Assembly: GCA_945861515.1 (NCBI GenBank)
Contig: CAMAVA010000002.1
Location: forward strand, 1-63,689
Direction: 5' to 3'
DNA length: 63,689 nt
From: Brevundimonas vancanneytii
Lineage (GTDB): Bacteria; Pseudomonadota; Alphaproteobacteria; Caulobacterales; Caulobacteraceae
Made by a program: the position numbers and the translations under genes. A model generated the notes under the pieces. It worked only from the letters and a program-made list of their open reading frames with translations. It did not search any database and was not told the origin of the DNA. Shown here piece by piece: positions 46,879-57,121 of the stretch (positions are counted from its first letter, which is position 1; every line of letters begins with the position of its first letter).

Positions 46879-48003
46879 TCAGGCGGCTACACGACTCGTG
46901 GCGGCCTGCGGACGCGGCGGCGGGCGGAGGCAGAAGCTGTAGTCGCCGTCAAAGGGCGTGACATACCAGGATTGCGGAGCGGTTTCGGCAAGGAGGCTGT
47001 CATACCGGACGTGGATATGGTGATGGGCATCCAGGCGATGGGCCCCCGGAGTCGAGGCGACCAGGGGTTCGATGACAGGATTGACCACGGACATTCGAAC
47101 CCTTGCGACCCCCATATCCCGGGCCGAGCGCACCAGGCTGTTGATCAAGGCCGGGATCGCCCGTGTCTGCAGGTCCCTGACCGCAATCAGATCAATGATT
47201 TCCAGCGCGGGCTGATCGACCTGGGTCTGTTTGGAAAAGAAAGCCAGCAGGTAGCCGGCCAGTTCGCCATCGGCGTCAAAGCCCAGCAGGACCGGCTTGC
47301 GTGTCAGGTCCGGGTCCGCCAGCCTCCAGGCCAGGGTGGCCCGATCCCGAACCGCCAGCAGCCGCCCCTCGGACTGAAGCCTCGCCCAGAGCCGGTCGAA
47401 CCGGTCATCCAGCTGCGTATCCGGCACGACCTGGACGCCGGGCGCAAGCCGGTGTGGCTGAACGGACCAATGACTGTCGTCTGCAAACCGCTCGCCGCCG
47501 GCCTTCAGGCGGTCAAATCCGGCCATCTCACCCAGCTTCCACAACAGTCTTTCCGTCATCAGTCCAACGGGATCAACGCGCCAGACGTATTTGCGATGAC
47601 CGGCTTCGCCCTCCCAGGGCATCATGCCGAAAAGCCGGTAGAGCGGCGCGGACAGGGCGTTGGCGTTGAGGGTGTAGAGCGCAAACAGCCCGGTCTGGGC
47701 GACAAATCTCTTGGTCAGGTTGCGACTGAGGCCCTTGGCCTCCGGCCGGACCAACAGGCTATGGCCCGTTGCCCCCAATAGGGTCTCGCCCTCCAGACTG
47801 AAGGACTGGATATGGTTGCCGGCCGAGGCGACGATCTGTCCGTCGCGTTCGATGACCCAGCCAGCAGGCCTCCGGGCCGCCTCTTCGCCGGGCCTGGACA
47901 TCAACCAGGCCAGGCCGGCTTCTGATCGGACGGGCCACCAGGCCCAGTCGCAGAGGGCGCCGATTGCAGGGCCGTCAGACAGTGTGAGTTCTCGAACCTG
48001 CAC
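46879..48003 (-). CDS. GNAT-family acetyltransferase-like protein
   Basis: VRELTLSDGPAIGALCDWAW...GWVIERDGQIVAS..ATGHSLLVRPEAKGLSRNL. Confidence 0.65.
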   Translation of the reverse strand: MQVRELTLSDGPAIGALCDWAWWPVRSEAGLAWLMSRPGEEAARRPAGWVIERDGQIVASAGNHIQSFSLEGETLLGATGHSLLVRPEAKGLSRNLTKRFVAQTGLFALYTLNANALSAPLYRLFGMMPWEGEAGHRKYVWRVDPVGLMTERLLWKLGEMAGFDRLKAGGERFADDSHWSVQPHRLAPGVQVVPDTQLDDRFDRLWARLQSEGRLLAVRDRATLAWRLADPDLTRKPVLLGFDADGELAGYLLAFFSKQTQVDQPALEIIDLIAVRDLQTRAIPALINSLVRSARDMGVARVRMSVVNPVIEPLVASTPGAHRLDAHHHIHVRYDSLLAETAPQSWYVTPFDGDYSFCLRPPPRPQAATSRVAA

Positions 48004-48055
48004 GGATGGCCAGACCAGAGCTTGTCGGACAACGTCTCCGTTGCCGCAGACAGGA

Positions 48056-48083
48056 AAACGGCGCCGCCCTCGGGCAGCGCCGC
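48056..48083 (-). terminator. Probable terminator of the CsbD-family gene
   Basis: Minus strand GCGGCGCTGCCCGAGGGCGGCGCCGTTTT hairpin plus T run. Confidence 0.6.
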
Positions 48084-48103
48084 AAACCTATTGCCGTAAT
48101 CCC

Positions 48104-48325
48104 TCAGGAAGCGTTGAGATCGGCGTGATTCTTCATCCGATGCTCGAAATCGCGGACCTCGGCCTCTGCCTTGTCCTTGGCATAACCATAGCGTTCCTGG
48201 ATCTTGCCCAGAAGCTGGTCGCGCTTTCCCGCGATGACGGTCAAGTCATCATCGGTCAGTTTGCCCCATTGCTGCTTGGTGGCCCCGGCCATCTGTTTCC
48301 AGGCGCCTTCAATGCGATCCCACAT
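48104..48325 (-). CDS. CsbD family stress protein
   Basis: MWDRIEGAWKQMAGATKQQWGKLTDDDLTVIAGKRDQLLGKIQERYG. Confidence 0.92.
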   Translation of the reverse strand: MWDRIEGAWKQMAGATKQQWGKLTDDDLTVIAGKRDQLLGKIQERYGYAKDKAEAEVRDFEHRMKNHADLNAS

Positions 48326-48494
48326 GACAGCGTTCCTTCTTGGTTGCGTTGGGGCCCCGGGAAGCGGGGTCCCTGACTCTCAAAACCCCGTCGGGACAAA
48401 GCGGTTGCATGTCAGCGCGGATTGACCGCCGCTCCGGTCGCGGACAAGTTGGCGACCCATCTCCCTAGCGATCGTCTCCAGAGCAGGAATTTTC

Positions 48495-50663
48495 ATGAAC
48501 AGGCGCGAAGTCCTGGCTGCCAGTGCGGCCGCCGCCATCCTTCCAGGTCAAGCCATGTCCGCCAGCCCTACCGCGCCCAAGCCCCCCGTCGTGAAGAAGG
48601 TCCCCAAGCGGATCGAGCAACTGGGCCGGGTCCGGACCGATGACTATGCCTGGATGAAGGATGACAACTGGCAGGCTGTCCTGCGCGATCCGTCCCTGAT
48701 CAAAGCCGACGTCAAGGCCCATCTGACCGAAGAAAACGCCTACACCCGCGCCATGCTCGCCAGCACGGTCAGCCTGCAGGCCGACATGTTCGAGGAGATG
48801 AAGGGCCGTATCAAGGAGGACGACGCCTCGGTCCCCTCCCCGGACGGCCCCTGGGACTATTACAGCCGCTATGAGAAGGGCGGGCAGCATCCCCTGTTCT
48901 GCCGCCGACCCCGGGGCCAGACAGACGGCGAGGAAATCCTGCTCGACGCTGACGCCCTGGCCGAAGGCAAGGCCTATTCCGAGGTCAATGCCGCCGAACA
49001 CAGCCCCGATCACAGGCTCTTCGCCTATGCCGAGGACTCGCAGGGCTCCGAATACTACCGGATCTTCGTCAAGGACCTCGAGACCGGCAAGGTCTTCGAC
49101 GGCCCGGTCGAAAGCGCCTATGGCGACCTGACCTTCTCGCCGGACAGCCAGTATCTCTTCTGGACCCATCGCGACGAGAACGGCCGGCCCGACAAGGTCT
49201 ATCGCCGGCCTGCCCGCGGCGGCGCCGGCAGCGACGTGCTTGTGCATGAGGAAACCGACGAAGGCTTCTTCATGGGTGTCGGCACATCGGCATCCAATGC
49301 CTTCATCACCATTGGCTGCGGCAATCAGGAAACCAGCGAAGTCTGGCTGATCCCGGCGGCCACCCCCACGGCGGCCCCGACCCGGTTTGCCGCCCGCACG
49401 GCCGGCGTCCTCTATGATGTGGAACACTGGGACGACCAGTTCATCATCCGGACCAACGCGGATGGAGCGGTGGACTTCAAGCTCTGCACGGCGGCGGTCG
49501 GCGCAACGGAAAGGTCAACCTGGAAAGACTGGATCGCCCACAAGCCTGGCCGGTTCATCGTCGGAATGGGCGCCTTCAAGGACCATCTGGTCCGGCTGGA
49601 GCGGGTCAATGCCAACAACCAGATCGTCATCACCTCCCGGGCCGACCGGTCCGAGCGCCCCATCGCCGTGGACGAAGAGGCCTATGTCCTGGGCATCGAG
49701 GGCAGCTACGAATTCGACACCGCGGTCATGCGCTACACCTACCAGTCGCCGACCACGCCCAAGTCCTGGTTCGACTATGACATGGCCAGCGGCGCCAGGA
49801 CCCTGCGCAAGACCCAGGTCATCCCGTCCGGCCATGACCCCGCCAACTATGTCGCAAAGCGTCTCTACGCCAAGGCGGCCGATGGCGCGCAGGTGCCGAT
49901 CACCGTTTTGATGAAGAAGGGGACAAAGCTCGACGGTTCCGCCCCTCTTCTGGTCTACGGCTATGGCTCCTATGGGCTGCCCACCGAGCCCAACTTCTCG
50001 ATTCGCAATCTCAGCCTGATCGACCGCGGCTGGATCTGGGCCATCGCCCATATCCGCGGCGGCTCGGAAAAGGGCTGGGGCTGGTTCCAGGACGGGCGCA
50101 AGTTCAAGAAGAAGAACACCTTCACCGACTTCATCGCCTGCACCGAGCATCTGCACCGTAACGGCTTTGGCAGGCCTGCTCGCACCGTGGCCTATGGCGG
50201 CTCTGCCGGCGGCCTTCTGATGGGAGCGATCAGCAACATGCGGCCCGACCTCTATGCCGGGATCATCGCCGCCGTGCCGTTCGTGGATGTGATCAACACC
50301 ATGAGCGACACCTCCCTGCCGCTCACCCCGCCCGAATGGCCGGAATGGGGCAATCCCATCGAGGACCCGGTCGCCTATGACTACATGGCCAGCTACAGCC
50401 CCTATGACAATGTGACCCGCAAGGCCTATCCGGCGGTCCTGGCCACAGGCGGCCTGTCCGATCCCCGCGTCACCTACTGGGAGCCGGAGAAATGGGCCGT
50501 CAAGCTGCGGGAACACACCACCAGCGGCCGTCCCGTCCTGCTGAAGATCAATATGGAGGCCGGACACGGCGGCGCCTCGGGCCGGTTTGATTTCCTCAAG
50601 GAGATCGCCCTGGACTACGCCTTCGCCGTCTGGGCGGTCGACAAGGGCTGGACCAGGGCGTGA
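48495..50663 (+). CDS. ptrB: S9 family peptidase, oligopeptidase B
   Basis: RTDDYAWMKDDNWQAVL; GGSAGGLLMGAISNMRPDLYAGIIAAVPFVDVINTM. Tat/Sec-like leader MNRREVLAASAAAAI. Confidence 0.9.
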   Translation: MNRREVLAASAAAAILPGQAMSASPTAPKPPVVKKVPKRIEQLGRVRTDDYAWMKDDNWQAVLRDPSLIKADVKAHLTEENAYTRAMLASTVSLQADMFEEMKGRIKEDDASVPSPDGPWDYYSRYEKGGQHPLFCRRPRGQTDGEEILLDADALAEGKAYSEVNAAEHSPDHRLFAYAEDSQGSEYYRIFVKDLETGKVFDGPVESAYGDLTFSPDSQYLFWTHRDENGRPDKVYRRPARGGAGSDVLVHEETDEGFFMGVGTSASNAFITIGCGNQETSEVWLIPAATPTAAPTRFAARTAGVLYDVEHWDDQFIIRTNADGAVDFKLCTAAVGATERSTWKDWIAHKPGRFIVGMGAFKDHLVRLERVNANNQIVITSRADRSERPIAVDEEAYVLGIEGSYEFDTAVMRYTYQSPTTPKSWFDYDMASGARTLRKTQVIPSGHDPANYVAKRLYAKAADGAQVPITVLMKKGTKLDGSAPLLVYGYGSYGLPTEPNFSIRNLSLIDRGWIWAIAHIRGGSEKGWGWFQDGRKFKKKNTFTDFIACTEHLHRNGFGRPARTVAYGGSAGGLLMGAISNMRPDLYAGIIAAVPFVDVINTMSDTSLPLTPPEWPEWGNPIEDPVAYDYMASYSPYDNVTRKAYPAVLATGGLSDPRVTYWEPEKWAVKLREHTTSGRPVLLKINMEAGHGGASGRFDFLKEIALDYAFAVWAVDKGWTRA

Positions 50664-51205
50664 TCCTGCGGGACGCCCTGGCCTCCGACGCCGAAGCCCT
50701 GGCCGCCATCTATGGCGACGCCTGCCTGCATGGCTTTGGCACCTTCGAGGAGGCGCCGCCGCCGCCGTCCGAAATGCTTCGGCGTCTGCAGGAGGTGAAG
50801 GCCTATGGCCTTCCCTATCGGGTGGCGGAACGGGACGGCGCCGTGGTCGGGCTCTGCTACGCCAAGCCCTTCCGTCCCCGGTCGGCCTATCGCTTCACGG
50901 TCGAGGACAGCGTCTATGTCGCGCCGCAGGCCCACGGGACGGGCGTCGGCCGGCTCATGCTCCAGGACCTGATCATCGCTTGCGAATCGCTGGGCCTGCG
51001 CCAGATGACCGCCGTGATCGGCGACAGCCTCAATGCCGGCTCCATAGGCCTGCATGCGTCCCTGGGCTTTCACCATGTCGGCGTGCTTCAGTCGGTCGGC
51101 TTCAAGCTCGGCCGCTGGGTAGATGTGGTGTTCATGCAGCGGGCGCTAAATGCAGGGGATGAGACGCTTCCCGATGCGACCGGGCTCAATCTGTCCGAAA
51201 GCTGA
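50660..51205 (+). CDS. GNAT N-acetyltransferase (phosphinothricin acetyltransferase-like)
   Basis: SVYVAPQAHGTGVGRLMLQDLI; AVIGDSLNAGSIGLHASLGFHHVGVLQSVGFKLGRWVDVVFMQ. Confidence 0.88.
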   Translation: MILRDALASDAEALAAIYGDACLHGFGTFEEAPPPPSEMLRRLQEVKAYGLPYRVAERDGAVVGLCYAKPFRPRSAYRFTVEDSVYVAPQAHGTGVGRLMLQDLIIACESLGLRQMTAVIGDSLNAGSIGLHASLGFHHVGVLQSVGFKLGRWVDVVFMQRALNAGDETLPDATGLNLSES

Positions 51206-51247
51206 TCTTGCGCATCTGGCCTGGCCGGCCTCGACCGAAGATGACGT

Positions 51248-51321
51248 TGGCTGGGGAACTAGGACTCGAACCTAGAATGACGGTACCAAAAACCGGAGTG
51301 TTACCATTACACCATTCCCCA
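51248..51321 (-). tRNA. tRNA-Gln (UUG)
   Basis: Minus strand TGGGGAATGGTGTAATGGTAACACTCCGGTTTTTGGTACCGTCATTCTAGGTTCGAGTCCTAGTTCCCCAGCCA. Acceptor, D and T arms pair, anticodon TTG, CCA encoded. Confidence 0.93.
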
Positions 51322-51412
51322 GCAGGAACGCCCGGCGAGGCGTGAACGCCCCGCGAGGAGGGGGGAGATAGCGCAGCCGGGCGAGCGATGCAACGGGGTG
51401 TGTGACAGTGGC

Positions 51413-51440
51413 TTGCGGCGTTTGATCCCCTCCTCTATAC
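51413..51440 (+). promoter_or_regulatory. Candidate sigma-70 promoter of tRNA-Pro
   Basis: TTGCGG, 16-bp spacer, CTATAC, 15 bp upstream of the mature tRNA. Confidence 0.5.
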
Positions 51441-51455
51441 AGCCGCTCCTCAAGT

Positions 51456-51532
51456 CGGAGTGTGGCTCAGTCTGGTAGAGCACCGCGTTCGGGACGCGGG
51501 GGTCGCAGGTTCAAATCCTGCCACTCCGACCA
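51456..51532 (+). tRNA. tRNA-Pro (CGG)
   Basis: CGGAGTGTGGCTCAGTCTGGTAGAGCACCGCGTTCGGGACGCGGGGGTCGCAGGTTCAAATCCTGCCACTCCGACCA. Anticodon CGG, CCA encoded. Confidence 0.95.
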
Positions 51533-51664
51533 ATCTCCCCCCACAGTTTCTTTGAAGCCGTTTTGCGGGCTCGCCGGCGCGGCGGGAGATTTGTTGCGTC
51601 GTCTTCATTTGACCGCAACGCCGGAAACGTTAGCGTGGCGTCCGACCAAACCCTGGGGTTCTTG

Positions 51665-53464
51665 ATGAAGCAGTTCCTGTTGACCGTTGCCGGCGTCTTT
51701 GTCGGGCTGCTTCTGTTCATGGTGATCATTCCGGTGGTGCTGATCGGCGGCCTGATCGGTTCGGCGATGAAAAGCGCCGAAGGGCCTGCAACGCCCGCCG
51801 CCGCCGTCCTGGAACTGGACCTGCGCAGCGGCCTGACCGACCAGGATCCCCAGAACCCCTTCGCGGTGTTTGGCGGCGGCGGCCAGTCGGTCCTGTCGGT
51901 CATCCAGACCCTGAAATCTGCCGGCGCCGACTCCAAGGTCAAGGGCGTGTTTGTGCGCCTGCCCGAGGGTGGCATGGCCCCCGCGGCGGCCGACGAGCTG
52001 CGCCAGGCCTTCCTCAGCTTCCGGGCCACGGGCAAGCCGATGCTGGCCCACAGCCAGGGCCTCTATCCGTCCGGCGCCGTCACATCCACCTACATGTTGG
52101 GCGCCGCCACGGGCGAGGTCTGGATGCAGCCTGGCAGCGCCTTCCAGGCGACGGGCATGCAGGTCGAGGACATCTTCTTCAAGCGCCTGTTCGACCGCTA
52201 TGGCGTCAAGGCCGAGTTCGAGCAGCGCAAGGAATACAAGAACGCCGTCAATCCCTATCTGCATGACGACTACACCCCGGCCCACAGGGAATCACAGCTG
52301 TCCTGGATGGGGTCTATCTACCGCACCGCCCTGGTCAGCGCCGCCACCGATCGCAAGGTGACGCCGGAGGCCCTGATTGCCGCCATCGAGGCCGGCCCCT
52401 GGTCGGCGGATCAGGCCCAGGCCAGGCGCCTGATCGACCGGGTGGGCCAGGTCAAGGAAGCGTCCGACCGCATGCTGGCCCGGGCCGGCAAGGGCGCCAA
52501 GCTGATCGATTTCGCGGACTACGCCACCAAGTCGGCGGCGACCCGCAACATGGGAACCGGCCAGTCCACTGTGGCGGTCATCGGGGCCGAGGGCGCCATC
52601 ATGACCGGCAATGGCGAGGGGGGTAATCCCTTCTCCGGCGACGACACTGTCTGGTCAGACACCGTCTCCGACGCCCTCTATCAGGCAGCGGCTGACAAGA
52701 CGGTCAAGGCCGTGGTGTTCCGTGTCTCGTCTCCCGGCGGGTCCGACACCGCTTCGGAACAGATCCTGGCGGGCGTCGAGGCGGTCCGCGCCGCCGGCAA
52801 GCCGGTCGTGGTCAGCATGGGCAATTACGCCGCTTCCGGCGGCTACTGGATTTCATCCCAGGCCGATTCCATTGTGGCCCAGCCCACCACCCTGACCGGC
52901 TCCATTGGCGTCTATGGCGGCAAGTTTGCGCTGGGCGACGCCCTGGGTCGGTTTGGCGTGGACATCCGCAAGAGCCAGGTGGGCGGCGACTATGCCGGCG
53001 CCTTCGGCTCGCAGGACGGGTTCAACCCGGCCCAGCGGGCTGCCTTTGCCGGCTGGATGGACCAGATCTATGAGGGGTTTGTCGCCCGGGTGGCCGAAGG
53101 CCGCAAGATGACCCCGGACAAGGTTCGCGAGCTGGCCAAGGGCCGTGTCTGGACCGGCGCCCAGGCCCGGCAACTGGGCCTGGTGGACCGGCTCGGCGGC
53201 TTCTACGACGCCGTGGACGAGGCCAAACGCCTTGCCAAGATCAAGGGCGATGTGAAGCTGAAGTTCATCGGCGGCGCCGGTTCGCCCTTCGAGGCCCTCG
53301 AAAAGGCCTTTGGCGTCAGCTCCACCTCCATCCGCACCCTGGCCGCCGCCGCCTGGGTCATGGGCGATCCCAATGCACAGGCCGCCATGGACCGCCTCAC
53401 CGAAGCCCGCCTCCGCCAACAGGGAGCCACCGTCCTGGCCCCGACGACGAGCCTGACCCGGTAA
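51665..53464 (+). CDS. sppA: Signal peptide peptidase SppA, 67-kDa type
   Basis: KQFLLTVAGVFVGLLLFMVIIPVVLIGG anchor. VFRVSSPGGSDTASEQILAGVEAVRAAGKPVVVSMGNYAASGGYWISSQAD. Duplicated S49 domain. Confidence 0.93.
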   Translation: MKQFLLTVAGVFVGLLLFMVIIPVVLIGGLIGSAMKSAEGPATPAAAVLELDLRSGLTDQDPQNPFAVFGGGGQSVLSVIQTLKSAGADSKVKGVFVRLPEGGMAPAAADELRQAFLSFRATGKPMLAHSQGLYPSGAVTSTYMLGAATGEVWMQPGSAFQATGMQVEDIFFKRLFDRYGVKAEFEQRKEYKNAVNPYLHDDYTPAHRESQLSWMGSIYRTALVSAATDRKVTPEALIAAIEAGPWSADQAQARRLIDRVGQVKEASDRMLARAGKGAKLIDFADYATKSAATRNMGTGQSTVAVIGAEGAIMTGNGEGGNPFSGDDTVWSDTVSDALYQAAADKTVKAVVFRVSSPGGSDTASEQILAGVEAVRAAGKPVVVSMGNYAASGGYWISSQADSIVAQPTTLTGSIGVYGGKFALGDALGRFGVDIRKSQVGGDYAGAFGSQDGFNPAQRAAFAGWMDQIYEGFVARVAEGRKMTPDKVRELAKGRVWTGAQARQLGLVDRLGGFYDAVDEAKRLAKIKGDVKLKFIGGAGSPFEALEKAFGVSSTSIRTLAAAAWVMGDPNAQAAMDRLTEARLRQQGATVLAPTTSLTR

Positions 53465-53481
53465 GATCTCAACGCCATCCC

Positions 53482-53987
53482 CGTCATCCCGGCCGAAGCG
53501 CAGCGAAGAGCCGGGACCCGGTTGACGGAGCGGGACATCGCCGCTGTCCTGTCCGCGCTCCGGCCCCTCTGGGTCCCGGCTCTCCGCGCTGACGCGCTGC
53601 GGCCGGGATGACGGCGTAATTGGATGGGCACTGCCGGCTCAATACATGAACTCACTCATAAACCCGCGTCATCCCGGACGGCCCGCAGGGACGATCCGGG
53701 ATCCAGAACTGACGGATTGGGACATCGCCGCTGCCCGGTTTGCGCTCCGGCCCCTCTGGGTCCCGGCTCTCCGCGCTGTCGCGCTGCGGCCGGGATGACG
53801 GCGTAATTGGATGGGCACTGCCGGCTCAATACATGAACTCACTCATAAACCCGCGTCATCCCGGACGGCCCGCAGGGACGATCCGGGACCCAGGGTTGAC
53901 CGAGTGCGACATCGCCGCCGCCTGGCCTGAGCCCCCGCCCCTTTGGGTCCCGGCGCCCCGCCCTGACGCGCTGCGGCCGTGAGAACG
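53482..53987. repeat. Tandem array of three compound palindromic elements (period about 186 bp)
   Basis: Units 53482-53613, 53667-53800 and 53854-53987 (last degenerate). Each begins CGTCATCCCGG and ends near CCGGGATGACG. Identical linker GCGTAATTGGATGGGCACTGCCGGCTCAATACATGAACTCACTCATAAACCCG occurs twice. Confidence 0.9.
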
Positions 53988-54011
53988 CACCAAGAGAGAG
54001 AGCAACAACCC

Positions 54012-54050
54012 CCAAAGAAAAAGGGCGGCGAGGTTTCCCTCGCCGCCCTT
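54012..54050 (-). terminator. Rho-independent terminator of the TonB-dependent receptor gene
   Basis: Minus strand AAGGGCGGCGAGGGAAACCTCGCCGCCCTTTTTCTTTGGG. Confidence 0.85.
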
Positions 54051-54073
54051 CCCTTGACCTGTGGAGGCCGCGA

Positions 54074-57000
54074 CTACCAGCGCTTGGTGATGCTGATGAA
54101 GCCGCTGCGGCCACGAACGTCGTAGAGGTTGATCGCCGCAGTGCCGATCCGGAACTGGCCGGCCGACTGCGACGGGGGACGCTCGTCAAACACGTTCTGG
54201 ACGCCGACCAGGAAGGTCCAGTCATCCATACGCTTGCGCAGGGACAGCGAGTGGGTCGCGGTGAACTCGTTGTACTGCTTGTAATAGACCGAGCGCGGAA
54301 GGATCGTGGCCGCACCGATGAAGCCGCCAGCGGCGTTCAGGAAGGTGGTGCAAGGCGCCACAACGCCCGTGGAGTTCAGGCGGCAGGTGCTGCTGTAGCG
54401 GGTCGACGGGAACACGTCGCCACCGTAGTCTTCGGTGTCGGACTGCTTGCCGAGCAGATCGGTCGACCAGAAGGCCGTCCAGTCGCCGCGATCAAAGCGC
54501 AGGTTCATGGTCCCGGTGAAGTCTGGCTCGGTGGTTTCACCGTTGCTGTCTTCCACGGCCGCACCGCCCAGAAGCACCGTCGAGTCACGGGTCGTCCAGG
54601 TGAACTGGCTGTCGAAGGTCAGGCGGCCGATGTCGAACTCATGCTCGTAGCGCAGGGTCAGGTCGATCCCGCGGTTCACCTGCTCGGCGACGTTCACGTA
54701 GCTGTTGTTGACGCCGATGATTTCGTTCGGGCGGAGCGCAGCCCCGGGGCCGTTACGGGTGATCAGGCTGCAGAAGGGCTCGGTCGCGAAGTTGCTGGAG
54801 TTGTAGCACTGGAACGCGATGTTGGCCGAACCGAACTGGCGGATCTCGTCATTGACCAGGAAGTCGAAATATTCGACCGCCACGGACAGGTCGATGAAGC
54901 TGGGGGTCCAGATCAGGCCGACCGTATAGGCGTCCGAGGTTTCAGCTTCCAGGATGCCCAGACCGCCGCCGGTGGTGACCAGGGCGCTGGAGGTGCCAGC
55001 CGCAGTATAGTCAAACGGCACGCCGACAGCGGCGCAGTTGGCGCGGATCTGCGGGTTGGTGCTGTTGCCCCAGTCGATGCAGGGGTCAATGGCGCCCTGG
55101 TTGGTGAAGCTGGTCTGGTTGGCCAGGTAGAGCTCATAGAGGGCCGGAGCGCGGAACGAGGTGCCCTTGCTGGCCCGAACGCGCCAGTCCGGGGTGATCT
55201 GCCAGTTGACGCCGATCTTGTAGGTCGAGCCTTCGCCGTAGCTGTCATAGTCGGTGTAACGACCCGAAGCCTGGAAATCGAGGCTTTCGATGCCGGGCAG
55301 GCCCTTGAAGACCGGCACTTCGAATTCGGCGAACAGTTCCTTCACCGAGTCATCGCCGGCCGTGCGGCCTGCCGAGGTGGAGCCCCAGAGGTTGCCGCTC
55401 TTTTCGTTGAACCCGGGGGTGTCGTCGATCTCGTCCTGGCGCCAGGTGGCGCCGAAGGCGGCGCCCACAGGACCGGCCGGCAGGTCGAACAGGTCGCCCG
55501 ACAGGGTGGCCTCGATCAGGTCCTGCTTGTAGGTGGTGTTGCCGGTTTCCTTCTTGAACAGGAAGGCCTTTTCGGCGTCGTTGAAGTTGCCGGCCAGGAT
55601 GCGGGCCGAGGCCCAGTCGATCCCGGCAGGCAGGTCCGCGCAGGAGAAGCCGGAGATGTTTCCGGTAAGCGGCGCGGGGTTGCAGGCCAGGGCGCCGGTC
55701 AGGGCGACGACGCGGTCGTTATAGATGATGTCGCTGGTGTAGTCGGCGTCGGAGTCGCTGTGCTGGAAGAAGATGTCCCAGCTGAAACGGCCCAGATCGC
55801 CGCGCAGGCCGCCCAGGGCGCGCCAGTAGCTGACTTCCTGCGAACGGTCGGATGACAGCGGGATGATCGGCAGCAGCGCCAGATTGAGCGGGTTGTAGCC
55901 GGCCTTCCAGGCCGCGTTGATGCCAGCGTTCAGGCCCGAGACGGACGGGAAGAATTGGCGGGCGCCAAGCTGCTCGGACTCGCGCTTGTTGTACAGGAAC
56001 TCACCGTAGAGCTCGATCCCGGGGGTCAGGTCATAGCCGGCCGTGGTGAAGAAGCTGGTTGTGGTGTTGGGGCTGAGGATCGAGGCCCGGGCAAAGGCCG
56101 GCGCATCCTGGTGCGCATAGGGGAAGGTGGCGGGGAAGCCGGCGCGGGCCTGGCGAACCAGGTCAAAGCCAGCCACGACCGGGGCGTTGTTGCCCTGGGC
56201 GGCAGTGGCGTAGGTGACGCCGGCGTCGCGGTACATCAGGTCGCCGAACTGCGCTGTCCGGATGACCCGCGAGAACAGGTTGAAGCACTTGAACCTGTCC
56301 GAGGCGTTCTGGCCGGGATCGGTGTTGCCGTAGTCGACGCGTTCGCCGGTGGCGGCGTCCTGCAGGTAGTCGGCGGCGCAGGCCGTGTCTTCGCGCTGAC
56401 CGCGGCTGAGGATCTTGCTATCACGCCAGTCGAACGAGCCGTTGATGAAGCCGCGGTCGAAGGTCTTGCCCCAGGATCCGCTGACCCGGTACTGCTCGCC
56501 GCCTTCTTCGAACGGCATGTTGCCGTAGGCGCTCAGCTCGATGCCATCGAAGTTGGACTTGGTGATGATGTTGATGACGCCGGCGACGGCGTCAGAGCCG
56601 TAAACCGAGGAGGCGCCGTCCTTCAGGATCTCGAAGCGTTCGATGATCGAGCTGGGGATGACGTTCAGGTCGACCGGGCCGACGGTGCCGCGGGTGCCGG
56701 CGGGGCCGACGCGGCGGCCGTTCAGCAGGACCAGGGTGCGGGTGGCGCCCAGGCCACGCAGGGAGATGGTGTTGGCGCCCGGGCCGCCGTCGGTGACGAA
56801 GCCGGTCAGCTGGTTGTTGACCTGGAAGGAGCCGCTGGCGATCGAGGACTGCTGCAGGATTTCAGCGGTGTTGACCAGGCCCTCGAGGGTCGAGGTTTCC
56901 GAGGTGATCACCTGGATGGGCGAGGAGCTGGTGAACTCCGAGCGCTTGATGCGCGATCCGGTGATGACCAGGGCCGAAACGGCGCCGTCATCTTCGGCTT

Positions 57001-57121
57001 CTTCTTCGTCAGCCGCGGCGGGGGCCGGCGTCTGGGCGAAGGCGACAGTCGGGCCAACCATCATCGACGCGGCGAGGCCGGCGATAAAGGTGGTTCCGAG
57101 CAAAAACTTGCGATCCAACAT
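54074..57121 (-). CDS. TonB-dependent receptor
   Basis: Plug domain VITGSRIKRSEFTSSSPIQVITSE...RILVLLNGRRVGP-like region, about 1015 aa, C-terminal aromatic residue (ITKRW). ATG at 57121. Confidence 0.93.
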   Translation of the reverse strand: MLDRKFLLGTTFIAGLAASMMVGPTVAFAQTPAPAAADEEEAEDDGAVSALVITGSRIKRSEFTSSSPIQVITSETSTLEGLVNTAEILQQSSIASGSFQVNNQLTGFVTDGGPGANTISLRGLGATRTLVLLNGRRVGPAGTRGTVGPVDLNVIPSSIIERFEILKDGASSVYGSDAVAGVINIITKSNFDGIELSAYGNMPFEEGGEQYRVSGSWGKTFDRGFINGSFDWRDSKILSRGQREDTACAADYLQDAATGERVDYGNTDPGQNASDRFKCFNLFSRVIRTAQFGDLMYRDAGVTYATAAQGNNAPVVAGFDLVRQARAGFPATFPYAHQDAPAFARASILSPNTTTSFFTTAGYDLTPGIELYGEFLYNKRESEQLGARQFFPSVSGLNAGINAAWKAGYNPLNLALLPIIPLSSDRSQEVSYWRALGGLRGDLGRFSWDIFFQHSDSDADYTSDIIYNDRVVALTGALACNPAPLTGNISGFSCADLPAGIDWASARILAGNFNDAEKAFLFKKETGNTTYKQDLIEATLSGDLFDLPAGPVGAAFGATWRQDEIDDTPGFNEKSGNLWGSTSAGRTAGDDSVKELFAEFEVPVFKGLPGIESLDFQASGRYTDYDSYGEGSTYKIGVNWQITPDWRVRASKGTSFRAPALYELYLANQTSFTNQGAIDPCIDWGNSTNPQIRANCAAVGVPFDYTAAGTSSALVTTGGGLGILEAETSDAYTVGLIWTPSFIDLSVAVEYFDFLVNDEIRQFGSANIAFQCYNSSNFATEPFCSLITRNGPGAALRPNEIIGVNNSYVNVAEQVNRGIDLTLRYEHEFDIGRLTFDSQFTWTTRDSTVLLGGAAVEDSNGETTEPDFTGTMNLRFDRGDWTAFWSTDLLGKQSDTEDYGGDVFPSTRYSSTCRLNSTGVVAPCTTFLNAAGGFIGAATILPRSVYYKQYNEFTATHSLSLRKRMDDWTFLVGVQNVFDERPPSQSAGQFRIGTAAINLYDVRGRSGFISITKRW

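Noticed and set aside
53203-53655. 150-aa minus-strand ORF at the 3' end of sppA
   Set aside because: Half antisense to sppA and half repeat-derived.
54251-55855. 534-aa plus-strand ORF within the TonB-dependent receptor
   Set aside because: Shadow ORF, Gly/Ala/Val-rich with no domain.
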